Of a stretch of DNA of 64,000 nt, positions 22,586 to 33,852 are shown one piece after another (position 1 is the stretch's first letter; every line of letters starts with the position of its first letter). The stretch comes from Populus alba (taxonomy: Eukaryota; Streptophyta; Magnoliopsida; Malpighiales; Salicaceae): NCBI RefSeq assembly GCF_005239225.2, contig NC_133301.1:15624318-15688317 (forward strand), written 5' to 3'. Made by a program: the position numbers and the translations under genes. The notes beneath the pieces were generated by a model. That model was not told the DNA's origin and ran no database searches. It saw only the letters and a list, made by a program, of their open reading frames with translations.

Positions 22586-25500
22586 CTATGAAAATCCAAA
22601 CTTGGATAAAATGGGAAGATTGTCCACCAGAAAATAATAGCAATTGTTGATGCTCACCTCAATAAAGTAAAACCAAGCTCGTCGCCAATATGAATTTATG
22701 TATAGAACTGCACCTATCACCAGCAGCACCATGATGTATGCAACCCCAAAGGTCACATAGAAAACGTCCATATCCATGAAACCACTATTATCTTTGTTGG
22801 TTGTTAAAGTTGGTGTTGGTGATGGTGGCATTGCCGCACCACAAACTTTTGATAGCGGTTGTCCACAAAGAAAAGGATTGTCCTTGTAGCAGCTCTCCTC
22901 AAACGTGGCAAACTGTGCAACTCTCGCCGGAGTCTTGCCAGACAGATTATTGTGTGCCACACTGAAAAATTCTAGAAAAAATAGTTTAGTAAGTCGAGGT
23001 GGGATTTCTCCATCTAGTTTGTTGTAGGAAAGATCCAAGCTCTCTATGTCCTTTAAGTTTGAAAATGTTGGTGGGATTGGTCCAGTCAAACTATTGTGCG
23101 AAAGGTTCAATACCTTGATCATAGTGAGGTTTCCAATTCCAGTAGGAATCTCTCCAGTGAAATTGTTGCATGAGAAATCAATTCCTGTGAAGTACTGGAT
23201 AATTTTGCCTTTATAAAAAAGGGACACATTCTTCGTTGTAAACTCGAAAGATTAGTGTGATGAGGACACAGAGCCAAGAGAATTGTATTCAATAAATAAA
23301 GGATGAGTAGATATCATCCAAGAGAGGATGTTACCAGAAAGATAATTATGAGATAGATCAATCAAGGTTAATTGGTCCAACTTGCATAATTGAATTGGGA
23401 TTTCACCTTCAAAATTGTTATAACTCAAGAGTAGAACTCTCAAGTTAGATAACTCGCCAATCCATTCTGGAATTCTACCAGTTAAATTATTATGAGAAAG
23501 ATCTAATTGAATTATCTCAAAGGAGTCATCAAATGCCATTGTGATCGGTCCTTGCAACTTATTTCTAGACAAATAAACGTATCTCAATTTTGAAGAAGTG
23601 CTGAATCTATACGGTAAAGAACCAGAGAAATTGTTCCCTGATAGGTCCAAGAAGTGAAGAGAAGACATGTTACCTATCCATCCAAGGATCTTCCCTTGCA
23701 AATTATTGTTGGACAGGTCTAACACTTGTAGTGAGCTAATGTTACCCAACGAGGAAGGAATGCTTCCATTCAAACCATTATCAGACATCAATAGAATTTC
23801 CAACCCTGGCAAATGATCTCCGATTTCTGAAGGGATTTGTCCTTCGAAGTAATTCATGGATATACTTAGTAATGACAAATCCACATGAGAATTCTTTGGC
23901 AACAAGAATGGACCCGAAAAAGAACAATTTTCTAAATGAAGTTCTTGTAGGTATGTGTTGTTCTCAATCAACCAATTTGGAAACTCTCCTTTCATTTGGA
24001 TGTTTGTAAGATCCATATATTTTAGACTCACTTGATGGTAAAGGAATTTCGAAAATGCTCCCCCACCTTGTCCATGACCTTTTAAATCAAGGAACTCTAA
24101 CTGGAACTTTGGTCTCTGATTATAATCATCTTCTTCTGCATATATTTCATTACCCGACCCATTAAAAGACTTGAGTTTTGTAAGGTTGTATAATGGGCTC
24201 AATGACATAGGGATCTTCAAGTGATTAAAAGAGAGATCTAGTCGTTGAAGGGAAGTTAAATTTTTCAGACACGGAGGCAAGAAACCACTGAGATTATTGT
24301 CGTTGATAAGTAGCTCTTGGATATGATTTAAGTCACAGAGGCCTGATCACATTATAATTTAGAAAACATTAAAACTCTGAGTGTCTAATGAAAAATATAT
24401 GACCTAGAGAGAGAGTAATTAACCTTACCCATGGTTTGGAAGATGCGATTGTCGAGAGTATTGTAACTCAAATCCAAATGTTCCAAGTTCTTGAGATTAA
24501 GGAAGCCTACCACAATCAAGAAATTATATTAATATAGAAACAATTAATTATAAAGGAAATGAAAGAGTAAAAATTATTAACCTTACCCTGGGCTGTAGGT
24601 GTCCGACCATCTAGTTTGCAACTTTGCAAAATCAAAGTTTTAAGAGAGGTCATCATTTCGATGGTTTGTAAGATGCTATTATTGAGAGTGTTGGAACTCA
24701 AATCCAAATATTCCAAGTTCTTAAGATGAAGGAAGCCTGCTACAATCAAGAAATTATATTAATGTAGAAGGAATTAAAATTATAAAGGAAATGAAAGAGT
24801 TAGCAAGAAGTAATTATTGAATGAATTATATGGCTCTCAATTGAGTTGATTTTTAAATTTGGAATTTAGGTCTCTCTTATTGGTCAATTTGTTGTTGTAA
24901 GTAAATTGCTAATGAGTTGGTTTTGGTCAATTATTGGTTGGGTAATGTACTTTTTATGCTTTTTTATTTTTATTTATTGAGGTTTTTTTAAAAATTTAAT
25001 TGACTCATAATTAGTTCTTTTTTTTCTATTTTTTCAGATTAATATTAAACAAAGTCTCCCATGATTCCTTTGTTTAACTGTCTTATGAGGTTATTGAATA
25101 CAATAATTCATTACTTATTAATTATGGCTAAAAAAACTAAAAAATGAGAAGGGAAATGTAGAAATTGTAGAGTTCAATTAAAACAAAGAATTTTGATACG
25201 TCTGATAAAAAAAAAAAACACCAATGTTAATTTATTCTCCTCCTAAAAATAGCACTCTCTATATATGAAGTTAGAAATTATTGTTTTTTATATTATCATT
25301 CTATTTATATTACACCAATTGGGGTTGAGAGAGGGTAAAAATTGAATTGGATTATTATTCATTTTAATTGGATGGTAGACTTTTAGAATAATAAAGATTT
25401 CAATTGAGTTAATTTTTAAATTTGAGATTTAATTTATATTATGAATTTAAATTTTAGTGGATTTGAGAATTCTCCAAAACTTGTATAAAAGAGGAATTCT

Positions 25501-27136
25501 ATGCAGACAAATCTAATCATAGCAAGTATAGAAAGAAGTAAAATGGTTTATGATAAGTAATAATGGAGTTGAAATTTGTTAATTTACCTCCATAAGGTAC
25601 AGTGACATTGAGTTGTTTCAAATACAATTTTTTTAGCGAAGACAGTGTTCCAAGGCTTTGAAGAGAGTGTTCATCTAGAGAACAACCGTTTAGAGACAAA
25701 CTTTCCAAATAGCTTAAATTTGGGAACTCTGTTCAAAAGTAGCAAATTGTATGTTTCAATTAAACCCAAATATAAACCCAACTATATAAACATTGTATAT
25801 AATATATAACTTACCTAATGTTCTTCCTTTAAAATCATTGTAGCTCAAATCGAGTGTTGTGAGGGTTGGGAATGCTACTAATAATTGTAGTAGCTGGAAG
25901 CTACTTCCATAGATTGTGATATTTTTTAGGTATAGAGCACTCAAGTTGCTTGGACCTGCAAATTAGGGAAGAAACGCATAGAAAGGCTTTCCAAAAACAA
26001 AGATAATTAATTAATATTGTATTGATGGGCTCATATATTATCTTCATGCTACCAATTTGTAATGTGAATGTGTTTCTAATTACCTTTTGAGGCTACCAAT
26101 TTGTTAATATCGTTGCCGCTTAAATCCAAGGTCTCCAAGCTGCTCAAAGATTCTTCATATTTATAAAAATATTAATTAATTAATTCACTATAAAACAAAA
26201 ATTGTGTTATTTTAAAATTAAATTTAATAGAGAAAAAATAAGTACATAAAAAACTAACCTCTTAAATTTATTAACCCTTTCAGGCAATTGTAATCTAAAT
26301 ATAGAAATTTAAGAGATGAAAATCCCTCCACAAATGATAAAATGTTGTTGTCGAAACGATTAACTCCCAAGTCAATGTACTCTAAATTGCTCGCTTTCTG
26401 TAACTCATAACCACCTATATATATATTTATAAAATAAGACGTCATGTAAAAAAATAAAAAAGATATTATTGGAGTAATTTAATTATGATTGATCAAGAGA
26501 CATGTAAAGAGGTTGAGATGGTGAAAGTGAGAGTAAGAGGAGTAATTGTAACAGTGTTGATGTCATGATTATAATAATATTGGTAATGTTGCAGTGATGA
26601 TGGGATAATTATATTAATAATGTAAGGAATTAAACAACACCTTATTACTAAATATGCTTTCTATATATTTTCTTCGATAGAGAACCAAAATGATGCTGAT
26701 TAAACAACACCTTATTTGATTAATTTTAAAAAAACGAACTAATATAAATATTATGCAATACTTAAGAGAGCAAACCTTTCTTATCAACCCAACCAGCTAT
26801 ACGATTGCGTGACAAGTCGAGCCAGTAAAGTTCTTGGAAGGGAAGAAAGAAGGAGGCATTTAAGTACCAATCTCCCAGTTCCTGATTCCTTACGCTGTCA
26901 AGAGCGAGTGCGGTGACTTGACCTGCACTGCTGCTGCACTCAATACGTTCCCAAAAACAACAGTGGGCATCACCTTTTATCCAGGAGGGTAGGGAGGTGC
27001 CATTGGGATAGTTAAAAGCATCTCTGAGCTGCAAGAGAGCGATTCTCTCTTCCTCCAAGCAACCAAGAGGCAGCCATCCTTGCAGGGAAACCATCATAAT
27101 TGCTAAAACCATCGACATCTGAAGGAACAGCCCCAT
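22586..27136 (-). pseudogene. LRR receptor-like protein (RLP) gene, unit A, one nonsense codon
   Basis: Minus-strand exons: 26776-27136, 26259-26414, 26084-26152, 25815-25955, 25588-25728, 24587-24739, 24429-24506, 22586-24342. They total 2856 bp, exactly 952 codons with stop. Exon 1 encodes a signal peptide (start MGLFLQMSMVLAIMM), the cap GCLEEERIALLQLRDAF and a CCFWERIEC cysteine pair. Many LxxLxLxxNxLxGxIP repeats follow, then a C-terminal cap with PFLCGQPL, a membrane helix (YIMVLLVIGAVLYI) and a short tail without kinase. This is the plant RLP architecture for cell-surface sensing. A TAA at 23252-23254 (Gln in unit B) cuts the product after 729 residues, before the membrane helix. Compared with B, about 70 residues (three LRRs) are deleted after LDLSNN. 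No other lesion was found, so readthrough or a secreted LRR protein is conceivable. Confidence 0.85.
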
Positions 27137-27195
27137 CTTAATATCAAATATCAAGAGTGATCAATTGTTATAGAGGACAGGGAGGAGGCTTAGGC

Positions 27196-27228
27196 TTATA
27201 AAGAGGACACCTGAAGGAACAGCCTCAT
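27196..27228 (-). promoter_or_regulatory. Small upstream ORF in the unit A RLP leader
   Basis: The leader of the RLP gene is tandemly duplicated (about 27119-27210 and 27211-27300). The upstream copy contains ATG at 27226-27228 and encodes MRLFLQVSSL-stop, a near copy of the true start MGLFLQMSMV. If transcribed in the leader, it would be an upstream ORF ahead of the main ATG. Transcription start is unknown. Confidence 0.45.
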
Positions 27229-27350
27229 CTTAATATCAAAATATAAATGCTGATCAATATTTGTTAGCGAGGAGGTTCAAGCTTTAATTTATAGAGGACT
27301 TTGCGGACCCATGCCGTGGAAAAAAAACTGCATGATAGCAACGGTCTCCC

Positions 27351-27743
27351 ATCCCCGCGTGATTCAATATTTGATTGATTGACATCCGCAAATTATTGCT
27401 TCTTTTCTGGCATTGATGCCCCAACCCTTTAAGTAAAATCCACATTGAAGACTTCCATCGTTCACTTATTTCTCGTGTTTAAATTGTCTCTTTTCATGCA
27501 AGTTCTCAATAAATATTGTAGGCTCTGTCATCTTTAAATGTTTATTTGGTAATATGTTTTAAGAGTATTTTTTAGTTAAAAATATTTTAAGTTATTATTT
27601 TTTATTTTTGATATTGGCACATAAAAATTATCAAAAAATATCTAAAAAAAATTAATTTAATATTTTTAAGTACATATTTAATTGATACAATGTTTATTAA
27701 TTCAATGTTCGCAATATCTTAATTGATACATTTAATATTTATC

Positions 27744-27810
<67 letters not shown>

Positions 27811-28819
27811 TTGACGGTGCTTGGATTGGGTGTATCCCAACATGCTTAGTTTCTAAACAGGCCTTGAGCTTTATTAGGTAGAAAATGAGCTGACTACCAT
27901 TAACCTTTTATTCATGTTTTTTTTTTTTCCCCAAAAAAGACTTTGACTTGCGGTCTACCTTCTAAGAAGGAATACAAGTTTTCTGTGCTTTTTGTTTTTT
28001 TTTTTTTTATGTAGTGTTAGTTTTCTAAAAAAGCTGAACATTTATCGTATACAGATGTTCATAGTCATCTTCTTCATTTCCTTACCCATAAGTTTTTTCA
28101 CAAGATCTCCCTTCAATCCATGATTGTCAACCCACCTTTACTGCCTACACTACCTCTACTAACTTCAGCCAATCTTGCCTAGTATCAAACAACCGGTATC
28201 AAACAACCCTAGCTTCAGCCATAACAGAAGTCATTTTTTTAACATTTCCATTTTCAAGATCAATACATCAATCATGATAAAGGAAAAACATATGAAATTA
28301 TTTATTTTTGCTGAATTCATACAAAGTTTACCAAGATTTTGGCAAAATCTCCCCTGTACTAGGAGGTCCAAGTTATTAACAACTCAGCTATACACATTCA
28401 TTATTCATTACTTATACAGATTCCAATCATTTGAAGTCTCAAACATCATATTAGTTAAGAGTATGAATACAATATTCCAAAAATTCATCCTTTAAAGTCA
28501 GACATAAATTAATTTTTACATAAACAAAATAAACATACATTAAGATTACAGATACATAATAATACAATTTACGTTTACATTTGATTTAAAGGATGCTACT
28601 ACAACTCAAGTCATATAGTTCCTTGAAAGACAAAAAACATCGCCACCGTGAGTCGCCGCCATGTCTGCTCTTCCTGGTTCTTCTCCTCCTTCTCTTCCTT
28701 CCTTTTCTTCTTCAACTCCGTGACCTCCACTGTTCGTAGAGAGCCTCCATTGTTTACTGGGTCGGGCAGTGCCGGCCCAGCCCAAAATCTTTTTCACAGT
28801 GGCCTTCTGCAGAAAACTT
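27351..28819. other. Spacer between units A and B, left part; no gene seen
   Basis: AT-rich DNA with a TA microsatellite at 27748-27807 and a degenerate receptor-flank motif (TTGACTTGCGGTCTA, about 27944). From 28600 it becomes pyrimidine-rich (TCTTCTCC runs). An open frame at 28175-28495 has no recognisable protein and I did not call it. Confidence 0.5.
27748..27807. repeat. TA microsatellite, about 30 repeats
   Basis: An uninterrupted alternating TA tract of about 60 bp. Confidence 0.97.
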
Positions 28820-29145
28820 CTTTTTCACTGAGAGATCATATTAGACTAATTGGATTTCTTGTTTTCTACATCTTGTTTATTTATTTATTTATTTTAGTTA
28901 AACACTCCGTATGTGTGAAATGGTCTTCCTCAAACTTTACTAACCAGTTTTACACCTTCAAACTAATGACTCGTGGCTTACAACCTCAGCACTCTTTCAG
29001 GAGTGAAGTTTTACCATCAGCAATGTCATTGCTTTATATATCTTGTTGTGTGACAGAGTTCCTTGATGAAGAAGAGCTTGATGCTTTTACTCCTTTCCAA
29101 GTTTCAGAAGACATGCTTGAAGATGATATCTCATCAAGGTATATA
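28820..29145 (+). pseudogene. RPN13: RPN13 fragment (third copy): one intron end plus one exon
   Basis: It matches unit A about 20595-20910: the intron sequence GAGATCATATTAGACTAATT onwards, then the exon EFLDEEELDAFTPFQVSEDM followed by LEDDISSR and its donor. This exon is closer to the expected RPN13 sequence (QVSEDMLEDD) than the unit A exon (QVFEDMLEDS). The fragment is truncated on both sides. The sequence upstream (28620-28815) is unrelated and low in complexity. Confidence 0.85.
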
Positions 29146-29664
29146 TATATATAAAAGCAAAAACAAAATTGTTTTATTCATGTTTTTTTTTATATAAAAA
29201 AAACATGTTTCTTTTTATGAGAAGCATTGGACTCAAGGAACTTTGTAAAATAAGAGGATCAAAGTTAATTTTTCGCTCCAAAAATATATCATTTCAATTG
29301 AAAAAACAAAATACTAACCAGACTTTGAAATCCCACAGAGTAAATATTTTTGAGGCATCATCCTTGTATCACCCATAAAACAATAACTAATTCTGCTCAA
29401 CTTTAATCTTCTATATCCACAAAATGTCAACAGAACTTTTTCATCACAGGAAAATTTGAGGCTTGGGATTGAACCAAAAAAGGATCATAAATGGGTTGGA
29501 AAACTGACATGACAAGTTTCACAAACTTAGCACACAATATTTGTTGATGTGGCTGGGAAACACAAAAAGTAGTGAAAGAAACAGGCCTTATGAATAAGAA
29601 TACTAAAACATTGAATGTATTGTAAAATATAAGGAACTGCAGAAAGAATAGGGCATTAACATAC
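29146..29664. other. No gene seen
   Basis: A/T-rich with a short inverted AAAACATG repeat near 29180-29205. Downstream (minus-strand sense) of the TruA-like exon; it may hold its intron remnant, but no further exon was found. Confidence 0.4.
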
Positions 29665-29810
29665 AGAAAGAACAAACTTGTTGAAGAGCTGACACTCCTT
29701 TGTCAGTGCGCCCAGCAACACTAGCACAGCCTTCTAATGGCTTACATTTTTCTTTTAGCTGTTGAGCTTTCTTCTCATCAACAAATCTTCCAAGAGACTT
29801 TTCCACTAAG
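29665..29810 (-). pseudogene. Orphan exon of a TruA-type tRNA pseudouridine synthase
   Basis: A minus-strand exon with acceptor TTTCAG before 29810 and donor GTATGT at 29664. The translation runs from LVEKSLGRFVDEKKAQQLKE through a cysteine-containing stretch to SVAGRTDKGVSALQQVCSF. GRTDKGVSA matches the TruA-family catalytic motif (GRTDxGVxA), where the Asp is the nucleophile that forms pseudouridine in tRNA. The frame is open and both splice sites are good, but no neighbouring exon was seen within about 1 kb on either side. It is therefore best called a captured or residual fragment. A gene with very long introns is the alternative. Confidence 0.65.
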
Positions 29811-30977
29811 CTGAAAGACACGGAGAAGTGAACAGAAGAACATGAAAACAAATCCAAATAAAAAATAAACTATGAATTCGCTAACTCAATTTCCCTGGAT
29901 CATTTTAAAGGAAAAAAAAGGGTAAATCCAAAGAAATTAAGAAAAACATATTGGGGCATTTTGGCACAACATAAAAACATACGCAGATAGCTGCATCCAT
30001 CACATATTTGAATGCAAAACAGTGTAATTTAGAGTAAAAGTCTCTCTAACAGTATTCATATCATACAGATTATCCTTAGCGTAAATTTCTCCAGTCCAAA
30101 AAATCATTTCTAAAACCTCAATGCAATAGAGAGTACCAAAAAAGGTTGCAACTCTAATCTTCTATAACATTTGAAGTTGGCTTTATTAATTTCAGAATTA
30201 ATTTCAGCAGAACCTAGCTCACATAGAAAATGTTGCAAGGAGGGAACTGATAAGAGGGTTTCAGGGGGTATTAATAAAGCCAATGCTGTGCGTTTCATTT
30301 ACTTGTTTTTAACCAACTGTCAAGGCCACGTATGATAGGGGAAATGTGCTAGAATGATAAGGAAAGGAAAGACTCTCTGCCTGTATTTTGCGTTCTGTTG
30401 AAACAGAATGCCAGGCAGAAATTAACCATCAATACACTCCAATATTTTCGGAGATTCCCTCTCTCACTCTTCTCTTCTCCCTCTCTCTCTCACTCTCCAT
30501 TTCCCTCTTCGAGTTCGATTAGGATTTTCCAATTATTCTATAAAATAATAATGATATACAAAGTTATTAAATCCTTAATTACAGCAATTTAACTTGGGTA
30601 CGTACTTAACCTTCAATCCAAAACCAAGTCCTTTTAAAAGAAAAATCCAGAAATCAAACCGAGTTTTAACCAAATTACATGTTAACAACTTGTATGATTG
30701 GCTAAAACAACTCATATTTTATTTTATTTAAAATTGATGTAGACTAGATTTTAGATTGACAAATCAGTAGGTTGATCCGTTGAACAGAAACTACTTTATA
30801 ATATTAAAAAAAACTACTCTATAATATAACAGAAACACTATGAATATAAACTAATTTATAATAAAAAGAAAAGTAAATGAATTGCATGTGAGGACTAATA
30901 ACTCAATCTACTCTTTATATAGTTAGTTCACTATATCCTGATTGGTAAGTGTTAGGATCATTGTTTTTCATGAAGGC
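29811..30977. other. No gene seen; possible LTR remnant near 30340-30545
   Basis: Bases 30340-30545 (ending in a CTCTCTCTCACTCTCC tract and TTCGAGTTCGATTAGG) look like the 3' part of a Ty1/copia LTR that I recall from Salicaceae. No partner LTR or target duplication was found, so the call is weak. The remainder is AT-rich. Confidence 0.3.
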
Positions 30978-31361
30978 TCATTGATTCAAGAAATCTACAC
31001 TACTATCTAATGAAGTTTCATGATTTCCTGATTCAAGATTTTCAAAATCTTGTTTTTCCGCCATTACCAACCCAGACTGGTAGGTGCTAGGATCATTGTT
31101 TGCGAGGGAAGAAATTTTGTTTTCCATTTTCTTAAGTTGAGACTTCTTGAAATGAAGTCCAACCATGGAAGTGAAGATTTCTCCACCAATGAGCATTAAA
31201 ATGGTTAAAACAATGAGTTGGGAATTGGAGAAAACTTCCATTTCAACAGTTGACATACTTGAAACTGTGGTGGCAGACACGGATGTGAAGAACAAATCTA
31301 AGTTCCTAGGCTTAAAAGAATCGTGGGTTCTTGGCTTCAAAACCTTCAGAAATAAAAATAT
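30978..31361 (-). pseudogene. HKT-type Na+ (K+) transporter fragment, first pore region
   Basis: The minus strand reads [20 protein letters not shown], then [20 protein letters not shown], then [20 protein letters not shown]. This is the first pore loop and following membrane helix of plant HKT1-type transporters; the Ser in VSSMST is the class I (Na+-selective) filter position. The frame is open for 120 codons to a TGA at 30978-30980. The N-terminal part is missing because the fragment abuts the start of duplication unit B at about 31355-31361. A short repeat of the [16 protein letters not shown] stretch (about 31075-31100) recurs just past the stop (30940-30963). About three-quarters of a normal HKT protein (roughly 500 residues) is absent. 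Confidence 0.78.
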
Positions 31362-31975
31362 GGATCGAATCAGGACTTCTTCTTCTTCTTTTTTGTCAAT
31401 TTATGACAGAAATAATTTTTTATGACTTAATAAGGCATGTAATTTACTGAAATCTCATTTTTATTTATTTAAGTTTCAGTTCAATTTATTAGATTTTTCT
31501 TGGTTAATTAGAAACGACAATAAATTCATCAAACATGAACCAATTATGAATTAGACTTCTCTCAGCTTCTAAGTTATAACTATTTTAAAATTTTAGCCAA
31601 TTTTTGTTTTCTATGTTCATGATTATGCATCCTCCATCTATAGCGACTTTATCCCAAATAATGCCATGTATTTTATTTAGTCTATGATCAACGTAATCAT
31701 TATCCCACAGATAAAAGCTACTTAATTCTCTTTTCTTTATTTTATTCTCCCTCATAATCTTGGATGATGTTAGATTTTGATACATAGCAACCATTAACTT
31801 CACCAAAGATAAATTAACTGTGTTATTTTATCTTTAAATTACGTTAACTATTATTTCATGAAGTTTTTTCTACAATTAAAAATATGTATAGAAAGTTTGA
31901 AGTTTGGTTGTGTGGCCCAAACAAAAATGATCAAAATTTAAAAAAAATATTACTTAAAAATTAATTATTTTTTTA

Positions 31976-32100
31976 TGTGTTTAGATCGATTTGATGTATT
32001 AATATCAAAAATAATTTTAAAAAAAAAAATTATTTTGATGCATTTTTAAGCAAAAAATGCTTTGAAAAGCAATCGCTATCACACTCTCAAACACCTCTTA
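31976..32100. repeat. Dispersed 130-bp repeat, copy in unit B
   Basis: Counterpart of 15291-15420; ends CACTCTCAAACACCTC. Confidence 0.5.
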
Positions 32101-32904
32101 AACTTGGCTTTGTTCATGACCCGTTTCAAGACACGAATCATGGGTTGAGTAGGTCAACTCATATTGATTCGGGTCAATTCAAAATAACATTGTCTTAAAT
32201 TTATTTTAAAAAATTAAAATAACATCATTTTAATTTTTATAAAAGAATCAAACTAAGTTTTGTCCAGAGTAATTAGATTGTAAATTCATCCATTAGGTTG
32301 GACCGAGTCAATTGTAACCTCCTCACATTCACAAAGTAATTAAGATAGTATTAAATTATAAATAATCCTTGGAGTCTAAACGTTTGAGCTTAATTTAACT
32401 TTGTTGATGAAGGCTTTGCCAATTCGTTTGATCATGGTTGAATTCCATCATAATCCCGTGTGGAAACCGCGTAACTATAGAGATCACAATATTTTATCTG
32501 AATTATTGTGTTTATTTATCTCTTTGAGAATTGAATGTTATACTTTATTATTAAGGGTTTTTATAATGAAATTATTTCAGTCAAAAAATTGTCGGTCTTA
32601 TATATTACTTGACTTTGATTTATACATTTATATGTAATCTTAGTAAAGAGGTAGATGCATGCTGCCCATGTCGTGCTCTCACATGGCAATCGCCATGTGT
32701 TAGTTGCCTTCAATTAACACTTCTCTTACTTCTTTTTCTAGGCTCTTTTCTTTTGACTTTTTTTTTCCTTCTTATAATGAAATTCAACCGAGAGAGCATG
32801 TGATAATTAAAATTATAAAGAGGTTAAAATTGTTTCTTGTACTCAGTACTCCTCTGGTGGCAAACCTTTCTGGGGCAATCGACATGAAAACAGGCAAAAT
32901 TTTT

Positions 32905-33215
32905 GAAAAAGGAAGGGACCGTGTCAAATCTGCTACAACAGATACCACGCAGATGATACATGTCGTTTTTGCTATGGACCACCAGCTTTATATATCCTCC
33001 TCTCTTCCAACTAGCTCCTCCTGCCAACATGTCTACCTTAGAAAATTCACAAGCATGGTATCCTGTGTTATGGTATCCTGACACAGTGGCGACCAAACAC
33101 ATCACTCCTGACCTGGCCAGCCGGAGTATTTCTGGTGATTACAAGGAGGCAAAGGACATCTATGGTGATTCCGTAGATTACAACTATTGCCAACCATATC
33201 CTTGCAGCATTTGAG
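32905..33215 (+). mobile_element. Ty1/copia polyprotein relic (unit B)
   Basis: Reads CQICYNRYHADDTCRFCYG at 32922-32978, a collapsed gag zinc knuckle, followed about 100 bp later by WYPDTVATKHITPDLASRSI from the protease region. The Gly-to-Val change in the active-site motif is shared with unit A. Frameshifts separate the parts. Confidence 0.62.
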
Positions 33216-33852
33216 CTCCTGCATTTGGCATTCCAAACATGCCCTAGAGAGTGGATGCTCTTCTTGGGATAATAGACTAGATTCTGTCAACGAGCTCTGA
33301 AAGATTATTGCAGAAGTGAACCCATCTAAGATAGTGGAAAATTCCTATCTATTCTTCCACCAAATTAAATCATTTGAGATGCAATACTATTTTAATGCTA
33401 AGCATTGCCTAATTATACTTGCCCTTTATGCCTTGGGCTGAAGGCTTATGATCAGGATCTGATCACCTCGAAACCCTCCTACATCAGAAGATCACCATTA
33501 TCTTCATGAGAAAACCTATAGACGAGACAGATAATGGAAGATTAATCGGAAGTAGACAGAGCTCGTGGATGCATGATAGTTTAATGCCTTTTATCTGCAA
33601 ATTTGTGAAACTAGGAAATGAAAGGGAAAAGGAAGAAGAATGAGCAAGTCCAAAAGTCCAACGTTGTATTGATATCATTTGTTACATAACATTATTCTGT
33701 GATTGATATGATTGTGCTCCTAGTTGTAGATAATCAGACGCATTATTACAATTTAATTTGAGCTACCTCCACGGTTCCTCGAAAGAATGACAGAATGTGG
33801 CTTAGCCACCAAAAGGAGAGTATCATAAGCTTTGATTATAAAAATGATGTCA

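Larger units (their letters stand above)
14168..27350 (+). repeat. Segmental duplication, unit A (about 13.2 kb)
   Basis: Long stretches of unit A are nearly identical by eye to unit B (31355-45015), in the same order and orientation. The match starts at AAAATATGGATC (14168 and 31355). Main differences: unit A has about 500 bp (14413-14910) absent from B; A has the TRIM at 16901-17645; A lacks the segment equivalent to B 34228-34555; A's RPN13 leader is replaced by AT-rich DNA; and the receptor genes differ in LRR and exon number. The match fades in the receptor 5' flank near 27350. Confidence 0.9.

Noticed and set aside
28175..28495. 106-codon plus-strand frame
   Set aside because: Hydrophobic and AT-driven, with no domain, no conserved counterpart in the window and no splice or promoter context.
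30978..31340. HKT-like open frame as a functional short membrane protein
   Set aside because: It lacks most of the transporter, has no good ATG at its start and abuts a duplication border; treated as a fragment.
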